A stretch of DNA of 51,956 nt from Blastococcus mobilis (GTDB taxonomy: Bacteria; Actinomycetota; Actinomycetes; Mycobacteriales; Geodermatophilaceae). Below, one piece after another: positions 43,028-50,722 of this stretch. Numbering within the stretch: the stretch's first letter is position 1; every line of letters starts with the position of its first letter. The position numbers and the translations under genes are program-made. The stretch lies in assembly GCF_900188025.1 (NCBI RefSeq), contig NZ_FZNO01000030.1, forward strand, positions 1 through 51,956, in the 5' to 3' direction. The notes under the pieces were generated by a model, which was not told where the DNA came from, searched no databases, and saw only the letters and a list, made by a program, of their open reading frames with translations.

Positions 43028-45894
43028 GATTCCCCCACCAGCGCCAGGAAGGCGTCCTCGAGCCGACGTCGTGGCGTGAAGTGGTCGACGTCGATGCCGG
43101 CGCCCACCAGGGCCTGCAGCGCCGCGGCGCGGCTGTAGCCGTCCAGGTCGGCGATCAGCCCCTCATCGGTGCGCCCGGCGCTCACCCCGGGCAGCCCCTC
43201 GAGGACGGCGATCGCCCGGTCGGTGTCGGCGTCGTCGGACAGGCCGACGAGCACCGTCCCACCGGTGCCGACGATCTCCTCGACCGTGCCCTGCGCGATC
43301 TTCTGGCCCTTGGCCATGACCACCACGTGGCTACAGGTCTGCTCGATCTCCGACAGCAGATGGCTGGAGACGATGACCGTGCGGCCGGTCGCGGCGTAGG
43401 ACCGCAGGACCTCCCGCATGGCGTGGATCTGCGGCGGGTCCAGCCCGTTGGTCGGCTCGTCGAGCACCAGCAGGTCGGGCAGGCCGAGCATCGCCTGGGC
43501 GATCGCCACCCGCTGCCGCATCCCCTGGCTGTAGCGGCGCACCGGCCGGTCGAGGGCGGTCCCGAGGCCGGCGACCTCGATCGCCTCCTCCATGTGCGCG
43601 TCCGCGGCCGGACGGCCGGTCGCTGCCCAGTAGAGCTGCAGGTTGTCGCGACCCGACAGGTGCGGTTGCAGACCGGTCCCCTCGACGAACGATCCCAGCC
43701 GCGACAGCACCGGTGCACCGGGTCCTGCCGCGTGCCCGAAGATGCTGATGCGTCCCTCCGTGGGGCGGATCAACCCCATGAGCATCCGCAACGACGTCGT
43801 CTTGCCTGCCCCGTTGGGCCCGAGGAGACCCAGGACCTGCCCGCGGCGCACCTCGAAGGAGAGGTCGCGCACTGCCACGAAGCCGTCCTTGTACGCCTTG
43901 GTCACGCCCTCGAAGCGCAGCGGAACGTCCTCGCCGTCCGGCTCGACGGCCGAGACCTGACGCCGGCGGTGGCGGCCCCACAGCAGCGCCACGGCCCAGC
44001 CGAGCAGGCCGAGGCCGACGAGGACGCCCAGCAGCACCCACCACCGTGACGAGCCGGTGTCGGCCCCGGTCCGGCCCTCGACCTGAGGCACCGCGACCTC
44101 GGCCGGGCCGGCGAGCGCGACGGAGTAGACGGCCGAGTCCGCCGGGAGCGCGAAGGCCTGGTCGGTGGAGGAGACGACCAGCCGCATCGTGTGTCCGGCC
44201 TCGAACCGGTGCACGATCCCGGGCAGGGTGGCCCGCACCGTCGTGGGTCGGGCCGGGTCGGCGGAGATGCCGGTGAGCGCCAGCGGGGCCACCAGCCCGG
44301 CCGGCAGCGTCGTCCCACCGCCGGGCGCGACGTCGTAGAGCTTGGCGAAGAGCGTGGCAGAGCCGCCGGGGGCGGCAACGGCGAGCTCCACCGTCGGAGC
44401 GCCGACGACCTCGACGGCGGCGTCGAGCGGCTGGCTCTCGAAGGCGGCGAACTGCCCGGGGATCTCGAGCGTCGCGCCGCCCAGTGCCGAGGTCAGCGCA
44501 CCGAGGCCCGGGACGGTGGTCAGCGCTCCGGGGGTGCCGCCGGCCGGGGTGACGACCGGCTGGGCCGGCCCGCTGAGCGCAATGTTCCGGCGCGCGGCGG
44601 CGTCCCCGCCGTCCAGGCCGGGATAGGCGCCGGCGACGACCGTCTGGCTGTCGCCCTGGATCTGGCCGACGCCGCCCAGGCCGGTAGGTGCCGGGTACTC
44701 GAAGCCGGTACCGGGGTCGGCGCCCTCTTGCCGCAGATGGAAGTCGAACCAGCCCGCGACCTGCTCCCGCAGGTCGGCGGTGACCTGGTCCGACGCGGAG
44801 GAGTCGTGTCCGCCCGGGAACCAGACGACCTTGACCGGGGTGCCGTCGGCGGCGATGCCGCGGGCGTTGGCATCGGCTTGACCGAGGCCGAACAGCGAGT
44901 CCTGGGTGCCCTGGATCAGCAGGGTCGGTGCCTCGATCCGATCCAGGACGCCGGCCGGGCTGCTGCGGTCGAGGACGGCGGCGATCTCCGGCGTCAGCGT
45001 CCCCGTGGTCGCCGCCGTCTGGTACGCGGCGCAGATGTCGGCCCGGAAGCGCCCACAGATCAGCGTCTGCTCCACGGCGGCCGGGTCGAGGGAGGACAGG
45101 TCCGGGAGGATCAGCCCGTCGGCGGAGGCCGGCCCGCCACCGCTGTCGGCGTTCTCCTCGTCGCCGTCCTCGCTCCCGCCCGTGGCGCCACCGAGCGCGT
45201 CGAGCAGGCCCCCGGTCGGCACCGATCCCACGCCGAAGAAGAGTCCGGCCCAGAGCCGCTTGTAGACACCCGCGCCGGCGTCCTGCGGGGTCGCGGCGAC
45301 GGTGCCGGCGTCGACGGTGCCGGTCTGGGAGGGGAAGAGCGCTGCGGTCAGTGAGTTCCAGGTGATCTGCGGCGCGATCGCATCGATCCGCTCGTCGTAC
45401 GCGGCGCCGAGTAGCGCCAGCGCACCACCGTAGGAGCCTCCTGCGACGCCGACACGAGGGTCCCCGTCGCCGTCGAGCTCGACCTCGTCCCGGTCGGCGA
45501 GGAGGTCCAGCAGGGTGGACAGGTCCGCGACCTCGTACCGGGGATCGTTCAGGCCGATCTGCCCGGAGCTCCCGCCGAAACCGCGGGCCGAGTAGGTCAG
45601 GACGACGTAGCCGCGCTCGGCGAGGTGCTGGGCGTCGGAGGCGACGGACTGCTTGCTGCCACCGAACCCGTGTGCGAGGACGACGGCGGGAGCCGGGCCG
45701 TCGCCCGGGGGGAGGTAGAGCGTGGTGTCGAGCTCGACCGCGTCCGCACCGCTGCCGGAGGGCACCCGCGCCGCTTCCGTCCGGACCTCGGCGGCGGCGG
45801 CCGAGGGGGCGAGGGCGAGCAATGCGCTCGACGCGAGACAGAGGGCCAGGACTGCGGACGTCACACGGGCGCCGGAGCGCGGGCGGGGACGCAC
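43024..45894 (-). CDS. Fusion: exported alpha/beta hydrolase, membrane anchor and ABC ATPase
   Basis: About 956 residues. Residues 1-35 form a signal peptide ending SAAAAE. About 40-600 is a secreted S15/X-Pro-dipeptidyl-peptidase-like hydrolase: VVLAHGFGGS, nucleophile Ser154 in AGGSYGGA, HD in PGGHDSS, and a C-terminal jelly-roll-like region with TMRLVVSSTD. Residues 618-641 form a membrane helix (WWVLLGVLVGLGLLGWAVAL). About 660-956 is an ABC ATPase with GPNGAGKT, the signature YSQGM in place of LSGGQ, LLVLDEPTNGLD and SSH. The hydrolase should face out and the ATPase in. GTG 45894, 45915 or 45864 are possible starts. Coupled to the permease by ATGA. Confidence 0.88.
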   Translation of the reverse strand: MRPRPRSGARVTSAVLALCLASSALLALAPSAAAAEVRTEAARVPSGSGADAVELDTTLYLPPGDGPAPAVVLAHGFGGSKQSVASDAQHLAERGYVVLTYSARGFGGSSGQIGLNDPRYEVADLSTLLDLLADRDEVELDGDGDPRVGVAGGSYGGALALLGAAYDERIDAIAPQITWNSLTAALFPSQTGTVDAGTVAATPQDAGAGVYKRLWAGLFFGVGSVPTGGLLDALGGATGGSEDGDEENADSGGGPASADGLILPDLSSLDPAAVEQTLICGRFRADICAAYQTAATTGTLTPEIAAVLDRSSPAGVLDRIEAPTLLIQGTQDSLFGLGQADANARGIAADGTPVKVVWFPGGHDSSASDQVTADLREQVAGWFDFHLRQEGADPGTGFEYPAPTGLGGVGQIQGDSQTVVAGAYPGLDGGDAAARRNIALSGPAQPVVTPAGGTPGALTTVPGLGALTSALGGATLEIPGQFAAFESQPLDAAVEVVGAPTVELAVAAPGGSATLFAKLYDVAPGGGTTLPAGLVAPLALTGISADPARPTTVRATLPGIVHRFEAGHTMRLVVSSTDQAFALPADSAVYSVALAGPAEVAVPQVEGRTGADTGSSRWWVLLGVLVGLGLLGWAVALLWGRHRRRQVSAVEPDGEDVPLRFEGVTKAYKDGFVAVRDLSFEVRRGQVLGLLGPNGAGKTTSLRMLMGLIRPTEGRISIFGHAAGPGAPVLSRLGSFVEGTGLQPHLSGRDNLQLYWAATGRPAADAHMEEAIEVAGLGTALDRPVRRYSQGMRQRVAIAQAMLGLPDLLVLDEPTNGLDPPQIHAMREVLRSYAATGRTVIVSSHLLSEIEQTCSHVVVMAKGQKIAQGTVEEIVGTGGTVLVGLSDDADTDRAIAVLEGLPGVSAGRTDEGLIADLDGYSRAAALQALVGAGIDVDHFTPRRRLEDAFLALVGES

Positions 45895-46004
45895 GAGCCC
45901 GCGGAGGGGGCGCACGAAGCGGCCAACGGACGGCGGACGATCCGTGTTCCGGTCAGGGCACCGCACGCCCGGGGACCGGCGGTCGGCCGGCCCCGGACCG
46001 GTGA

Positions 46005-47471
46005 TCAGGGCTGCCAGTCGCCCGTCGTGACGACGACGAGACCGGGTGCCTGGACATCGGCAGGGACCTCGAAGAAGCGGGCGGTCGGGCCCTGCAGCTG
46101 GGGGAACTGCTCGATCAGCTGGAGGGCGGCCTGCCGCTGGTTCTCGTCGCCCTCGGTGAAGAACACCGTGCTGGCGGCCACGTCGCCGGCGGTGTACGCG
46201 CCGACGGCGGGCGTCTCCCAACCGCCGGCAGCGACGGCCGCCGCGACCTTGGCGGCCAGGCCGTTGATGGTGGTGGAGTTCAGCACGGTGACCGGCACCC
46301 GCACCGGTGCGGCCACGATCGGCTCGACCTCGATGGGATCGGTGGGCAAGGCCGGCAGCGAGCTGGTGTCCGGGACGACCGGGGCCGCACTGCTGGGGCC
46401 GGCCGGCGCCTTCGCCGCGGTCTCCTTCGTCTCGGGCGATACGTAGGAGTAGACGCCGAGCACGACGAGCGCCACCACCGTCAGGGCGATCAAGCCCTTC
46501 AGGACACGCCGCGGCTTGCGGGGCTCGTCCTCGTCGAGGACGGCCACGGCCGAACCGCTGCGCTTCTCGGCCTTGCGACGAACGGCGTCGGCGGCCTGCC
46601 GCTCGGCCCGCATCGCCGCTCGGCCACCCACGGGACCGGTACCGGACTCACGGACGGGCGCCGCTGCCTCGGTGGGCTCCTCGGGCTCGGCGTCGAGCTC
46701 GTCGGCCGACCGGCGCCCCCGGACCGAGCGCTCCGGGATCGCGGTGGTGCCGGGCGCGCTGCGGCGGGGCAGCGGCGCTCCGGAGAGCAGCTCGGGGTCG
46801 GTCGCGAACGGCCCGTCCCCGGAGCGGGAGGGCTTCGTCCAGTCACCGTAGGCCAGCGACGACGAGCCGTCCGCGGTCGTCTGGCGCGGCACCTGCGGAG
46901 CGGGCCGGGACCGCAGCCCGGAGGGGCCCGTCGAGGCGAGGGACGGCTCTGCGTCGGGCCAGACGCCCTCGCGCCGCGGTAGCGCGGGAGCCGGGGCGGC
47001 CTGTACGCGGGAGGGCCGCTCCAGCAGGTCACCCCGCGCGGCAGCAGCGGGCGTGGCGGTGGGCGACGCGGGCAGGAACGGGTCGTCGCTCGACAGCTCG
47101 AGGCGCGGCTCGGGGGCCGGGACGGCCTGGAAGGGCGCCACGGAGGTGCGGGGGGCCGTTGCCGGGCGACCCGGCGCGGCGGTGCGGGCGGCCGGGCGAG
47201 ACGTGGCCGGGACCGGGGGGAGCGGGAGCCGCGCACGGGACACCGAACCACCGGCGTCCGGGGTGCGGTCGACGGCGGCCGGCACGGGCGGCGCGGCGGG
47301 CCGGCGGGCGCTGTTGGACCGGTCACGACCGGGGGCGGTCGGATGCTCGTTCAGCTCCGAGGCAGCGCCGCTCCACAGTCCGTCGGGGACGTCCGTACGG
47401 CGACGAGCAGGGGCTGGGGGGACGCTTCCCCGGTCCCGAGCGTCACTGTCTGATTCCGCGTGCCTGCCCAC
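46005..47471 (-). CDS. LytR_C domain protein with one membrane helix (VirR-like)
   Basis: A 488-residue protein. About 320 N-terminal residues are disordered and rich in Pro, Arg and Ala. A membrane helix follows at 323-344 (LIALTVVALVVLGVYSYV), then a LytR_C domain at about 391-480 (VTVLNSTTINGLAAKVAAAV, STVFFTEGDENQRQAALQL). LytR_C proteins are linked to cell-envelope assembly; mycobacterial VirR (Rv0431), next to a DUF3263 gene, affects vesicle release. Here too a DUF3263 gene lies 27 bp upstream. GTG 47471 fits a leaderless transcript with TTAGAT nearby. The N-terminal region is longer than in VirR. Confidence 0.85.
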   Translation of the reverse strand: MGRHAESDSDARDRGSVPPAPARRRTDVPDGLWSGAASELNEHPTAPGRDRSNSARRPAAPPVPAAVDRTPDAGGSVSRARLPLPPVPATSRPAARTAAPGRPATAPRTSVAPFQAVPAPEPRLELSSDDPFLPASPTATPAAAARGDLLERPSRVQAAPAPALPRREGVWPDAEPSLASTGPSGLRSRPAPQVPRQTTADGSSSLAYGDWTKPSRSGDGPFATDPELLSGAPLPRRSAPGTTAIPERSVRGRRSADELDAEPEEPTEAAAPVRESGTGPVGGRAAMRAERQAADAVRRKAEKRSGSAVAVLDEDEPRKPRRVLKGLIALTVVALVVLGVYSYVSPETKETAAKAPAGPSSAAPVVPDTSSLPALPTDPIEVEPIVAAPVRVPVTVLNSTTINGLAAKVAAAVAAGGWETPAVGAYTAGDVAASTVFFTEGDENQRQAALQLIEQFPQLQGPTARFFEVPADVQAPGLVVVTTGDWQP

Positions 47472-47498
47472 GGTGAGCAAATCTAACCGGTGTAACTC

Positions 47499-47822
47499 TC
47501 ATTGGACAGAACCTTGGGACGAGCGCGTTCGTTGCCGCGCGAGTCGCAGGCGTCGGAGCCGTCGAACCAACAAGGGGTCGGCAGCCAGGGCGTCGGGGCG
47601 GTCGACCAGGGCGTTGAGCACCTGGTAGTACCGCGTCGGGGTCACGCCGAAGCGGTCGCGGATGGCGGTCTCCTTGGCCCCTGGGCGGCGCCACCACTGC
47701 CGCTCGAAGGTGAGCATGTCGTGCTCCCGTCGCGAGAGCTGCAGGCCCGGGACCTGCACGGAAGCCGTCTCCAGGCCCTCGGGCCGGGGTGGGGAGAGCA
47801 CCGGGGTCGGGTCGTCGGTCAT
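47499..47822 (-). CDS. DUF3263 domain protein
   Basis: A 107-residue protein with the DUF3263 core LSRREHDMLTFERQWWRRPG and FGVTPTRYYQVLNALVDRP, a helix-turn-helix-like fold followed by a basic tail LVRRLRRLRLARQR. DNA binding is suggested by the fold but not established. It precedes the LytR_C gene in the same orientation, the conserved pair known from mycobacteria. AGGAG lies 13 nt before ATG 47822. Confidence 0.88.
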   Translation of the reverse strand: MTDDPTPVLSPPRPEGLETASVQVPGLQLSRREHDMLTFERQWWRRPGAKETAIRDRFGVTPTRYYQVLNALVDRPDALAADPLLVRRLRRLRLARQRTRSSQGSVQ

Positions 47823-47940
47823 GGCTCGTCCATCTCCTGCTTCGCTCGGCCGCACCGGTGTCCGGTGGTGCCTCGGGAGCGACGGTAGCGGCGGGGTCCG
47901 ACAGTCTCGGGGAGCGCGACAGCGTGCTCCGACACCGCGG

Positions 47941-48858
47941 TCACGGCCCCGCAGGAACCGCCTCGGCCGCCGCGCGGCGACTGTCCGCCCGGGCGTGTCG
48001 CAGGGTGTCCGCCGTGAAGACCGCCAGGGCCACCCAGACGATCGCGAAGCCGGCCAGGCGGGCGGGCGGCATGGGCTCGTCGTAGACGAAGAGCCCGATC
48101 GCCAGCTGCATCGACGGGGTGAGGTACTGCAGCAGCCCGACCGTGGACAGCGGGATCCGCCGCGCGGCGGCGGCGAACAGCAGGAGCGGGATCGCGGTCG
48201 CGACGCCCGAGCTGGCCAGGAGCAGCGCGTGCCCCACCCCGGCGTTGCCGAACGTCCCGTCCCCCGCGGAATGCGCGATGCCGAGGACCACGGCCGCGGG
48301 AAGGGCGACGAGCGCGGTCTCGACGAAGAGGCCGGGAGCCGCCTCGGTGCGCACCAGCTTCTTCATCAGCCCGTAGAGGCCGAAGCTCGACGCCAGGGCC
48401 AGGGCGATCCACGGCGGCCGCCCGTAGTCGACGGTCAGGACGACGACGGCGACGGCCGCGATGCCCACGGCGACCCACTGGAGCCGGCGCAGTCGCTCGC
48501 TGAACACCACCACGCCGAGCAGCACGCTCACCAGTGGATTGATGAAGTACCCGAGCGAGGTCTCCACCACGTGGCCGGAGTTCACGCCGTAGACGAAGAC
48601 CAGCCAGTTGGCGGCGATGAGGACGGCCGCTCCCAACAGGACCAGCAGCCGGCGCCGGTCGGTGACGAGCGCGCGCACGTACGCCCACCGGCGGAGCACC
48701 GTGAGCAGGATCCCGACGACCAGCAGGGACCACAGCACTCGATGGGCCACGATCTCCAGGCCGCCGGCCGGCTCCAGGAGGGGGAAGTAGAGGGGAAACA
48801 GTCCCCACAGCGCGTAGGCCGAGAGCCCGGAGACCACCCCCAGCCGACGCTCGTCCAC
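47941..48858 (-). CDS. rarD: RarD/EamA family transporter
   Basis: A 305-residue ten-helix drug/metabolite transporter of the RarD branch: GLSAYALWGLFPLYFPLL in helix 1, AHRVLWSLLVVG in helix 2, NWLVFVYGVNSGHVVETSLG in helices 3-4, GYFINPLVSVLLGVVVFSE, and the second EamA repeat with GLLQYLTPSMQLAIG. Physiological substrate unknown; chloramphenicol sensitivity in E. coli gave the name. GTG 48858. Confidence 0.87.
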   Translation of the reverse strand: MDERRLGVVSGLSAYALWGLFPLYFPLLEPAGGLEIVAHRVLWSLLVVGILLTVLRRWAYVRALVTDRRRLLVLLGAAVLIAANWLVFVYGVNSGHVVETSLGYFINPLVSVLLGVVVFSERLRRLQWVAVGIAAVAVVVLTVDYGRPPWIALALASSFGLYGLMKKLVRTEAAPGLFVETALVALPAAVVLGIAHSAGDGTFGNAGVGHALLLASSGVATAIPLLLFAAAARRIPLSTVGLLQYLTPSMQLAIGLFVYDEPMPPARLAGFAIVWVALAVFTADTLRHARADSRRAAAEAVPAGP

Positions 48859-48915
48859 CGCCGCACCGTACGTGGCCGCCGTCCCGGATCCCGCCCCGAG
48901 CCGGCGAGGGTCGAC

Positions 48916-48972
48916 GGCCCCGTCCCGGGCACCGCCGCGAGCGTGCGAGTGGTGAAGAGGACGGGGTCCTTC
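48916..48972. terminator. Palindromic intergenic element (repeat family copy 4)
   Basis: The arms GGCCCCGTCC (48916-48925) and GGACGGGGTCC (48959-48969) enclose CGCGAGCGTGCGAG and end with TTC. It lies behind the CBS gene on the minus strand and upstream of rarD. Confidence 0.6.
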
Positions 48973-48985
48973 TCGGAGTCCTTCT

Positions 48986-49417
48986 TCAGGGAGTCTGGAT
49001 GTAGTCGACCAGCTGCCTGCGCTCCTCCTCCAGCTCGTCGAGCCGCGCCTTGACGACGTCGCCGATGGAGACGATGCCGATCAGTGCGCCGTCCTCCACG
49101 ACCGGCACGTGCCGGACCCGGTGGTCGGTCATCGTCCGCGCGAGGTCGTGCACGCTCGCATTCAGCTGACAGGTGTGCACCTGCGCGGTCATCACGCTCG
49201 AGACCGGCTCGGCCAGGAGGCCGGCGCCGCGGCTGTGCAGCCCCCGGGCGACGTCCCGCTCGGAGACGATGCCGTCGATCCGGCGGCCGTCGGAGGATAC
49301 GACGAGCGCGCCGATCCCCTTGTCCGCCAGCAGGGCTAGGGCGGTCCGGACGCTCTCCGCCCCGTCGATGGTCGTGACCTCACGGCCCTTGTGCCGGAGC
49401 AGCTGGCTGATCTGCAC
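48986..49417 (-). CDS. CBS domain-containing protein
   Basis: A 143-residue protein with two CBS modules. The first has ALALLADKGIGALVVSSDGR and DGIVSERDVARGL, the second LARTMTDHRVRHVPVVEDGA and IGIVSIGDVVKARLDELE. CBS pairs bind adenine nucleotides and act as energy sensors; stand-alone members are common in actinobacteria and their target is unknown. A strong GGGAGG lies 6 nt before GTG 49417. Confidence 0.9.
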   Translation of the reverse strand: MQISQLLRHKGREVTTIDGAESVRTALALLADKGIGALVVSSDGRRIDGIVSERDVARGLHSRGAGLLAEPVSSVMTAQVHTCQLNASVHDLARTMTDHRVRHVPVVEDGALIGIVSIGDVVKARLDELEEERRQLVDYIQTP

Positions 49418-49493
49418 GAAAGCCTCCCTCGCGAACGGTGCCGGGAGTGTCCACCCGGCGACGCCCGGGGGGCAACGGTGCGCCCGACCGGCC

Positions 49494-49499
49494 TACCGT
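49494..49499 (+). promoter_or_regulatory. Leaderless -10 hexamer TACCGT
   Basis: TACCGT lies 6 nt before GTG 49506. Confidence 0.45.
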
Positions 49500-49505
49500 C
49501 GGGGT

Positions 49506-49904
49506 GTGGCCCGGAAGCGACCCAACCCCGCACAGTGGGTCTGGTACGCCCTCGGCGGCGGCCTGCCCCGGGAACTCTCCCCCTGGGTGCTGGCCGACAC
49601 GACTGGACCCACCTGGGTCTGGCGGCACCTCGCCCGGGCGGTGGTGCAGCTGCTACCGGTGCTCGTCCTCTGTGTAGTCGCCGTCCCGGTGCCCCTCGCC
49701 TACCGCCTCTCGGCCGCCGCGGGCGGGCTGATGCTCGGCCTGCTGTTCTCGATCGCCTTCATGACCGAGACGATCGAGCACCGGGTCACCAAGGCCGGAT
49801 ACCCGCCGGGCACCGCGGGCCGGCTGCGCGCCGAGCGGGCGGAGCGGGCCCGCGTGGAGCGCCACTCCCCCTACCGCCGCGGCGGCGCCGGGAGCTTCGA
49901 CTGA
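49506..49904 (+). CDS. DUF5313 family membrane protein
   Basis: A 132-residue protein with the DUF5313 start RKRPNPAQWVWYALGGGLP and WVLADTTGPTWVWRHLAR. Two membrane helices (about 45-67 and 69-88) follow, then a basic C-terminal tail with RAERAERARVERHSPYRR. Function unknown; specific to actinobacteria. It follows a leaderless promoter hexamer and converges on the dodecin gene with a 3-bp gap. Confidence 0.85.
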   Translation: MARKRPNPAQWVWYALGGGLPRELSPWVLADTTGPTWVWRHLARAVVQLLPVLVLCVVAVPVPLAYRLSAAAGGLMLGLLFSIAFMTETIEHRVTKAGYPPGTAGRLRAERAERARVERHSPYRRGGAGSFD

Positions 49905-49907
49905 TCG

Positions 49908-50117
49908 TCAGTCCTCGACCCGGAACCCGATCTTCACGGTGACCTGGAAGTAGGCGACGCCGCCGTCGACGACCTGGCCGCGGATGTCCTCGGTCTGGAA
50001 CCAGTCGATGTTCCGCACCGTCTGCGACGCCTTCCCGATCGCATTGCGGATCGCCTCGTCGACGCTGACCGGGCTGCTGCCCACGATCTCGCTCAGCCGG
50101 TACACGTGGTCGCTCAC
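49908..50117 (-). CDS. Dodecin family flavoprotein
   Basis: A 69-residue protein forming dodecamers that store flavins. The conserved elements are VYRLSEIVGSSPVSVDEAIR, the helix IRNAIGKASQTVRNIDWF with the flavin-stacking Trp, and the terminal YFQVTVKIGFRVED. GAGGAGG lies 5 nt before GTG 50117, a strong ribosome binding site. This is the last intact chromosomal gene before the integration site. Confidence 0.93.
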   Translation of the reverse strand: MSDHVYRLSEIVGSSPVSVDEAIRNAIGKASQTVRNIDWFQTEDIRGQVVDGGVAYFQVTVKIGFRVED

Positions 50118-50333
50118 GCTGCCTCCTCGTCGTACGGCGGTTGTGTTCCGACCCTGGCACGCCTCGCCCGTGGGCGCCCCACGTACGCGGTTCCGGAGCA
50201 CGCGAATACACCGTCCGACAGCTTTGGCGGTCCGGTGGTTCCGGGAGTCTTCGAGTCGTTCCCGGACGACGTCGAAGGAGCCCCTGTGGCCGCCCTCGCC
50301 TACGCCGAAGCCCCCCACCGCCCCGGCTCGCCG

Positions 50334-50551
50334 GCGCACCGACCGGGCCGACGTCCCGGCGGTGGACCGCCCACTCCAACAGCCCGCCGCCCTCGGACCG
50401 CCGCAGCCACGCACGGAGCGTCTGCGGAGACACCCCCCTGCTGAGCCACCGAGCAGACCGGATGGCCCTCGGCGGTCGCCGCCAGATAGCGCTGCTCGGC
50501 CACGCCCAACTCCCTCATCGAGGGAGCGTCGAGGATCAGCCGAGCTCGCAC
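50334..50551 (-). pseudogene. Remnant of an IS481-type transposase N-terminus
   Basis: One minus frame reads LGVAEQRYLAATAEGHPVCS, the opening of IS481-like transposases. The next frame continues with VSPQTLRAWLRRSEGGGL, their helix-turn-helix end. The two are joined by a single-base shift at a six-C run (50433-50438). The catalytic DDE domain and element ends are gone. Probably an old fragment left beside the integration site. Sequence to about 50562 has no further gene. Confidence 0.7.
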
Positions 50552-50562
50552 ACCACGACGGA

Positions 50563-50608
50563 GCCGACGAGGGGACTCGAACCCCTAACCGCCCGATTAC
50601 AAGTCGGT
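50563..50608 (-). pseudogene. 3' half of tRNA-Thr(UGU), probable attachment site
   Basis: On the minus strand the sequence holds the anticodon arm (ACCGA, loop CTTGTAA, TCGGG; anticodon TGT), the variable loop, the T-arm AGGGG-TTCGAGT-CCCCT and the acceptor 3' strand CGTCGGC. The D-arm and 5' acceptor strand expected at higher coordinates are replaced by unrelated sequence. This is the usual footprint of an integrated element that restored the tRNA gene at its other end. Confidence 0.75.
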
Positions 50609-50722
50609 TAGGGGTTGAAACGGTACGTGTGACATCTCCAGGACCTGTCGGAGGTGACCGATACCGTTTGCAGAGGTGTGGCGCCGTGTTACACCCAGTC
50701 CCCCGTCGAGGAGCAGCCTGCC

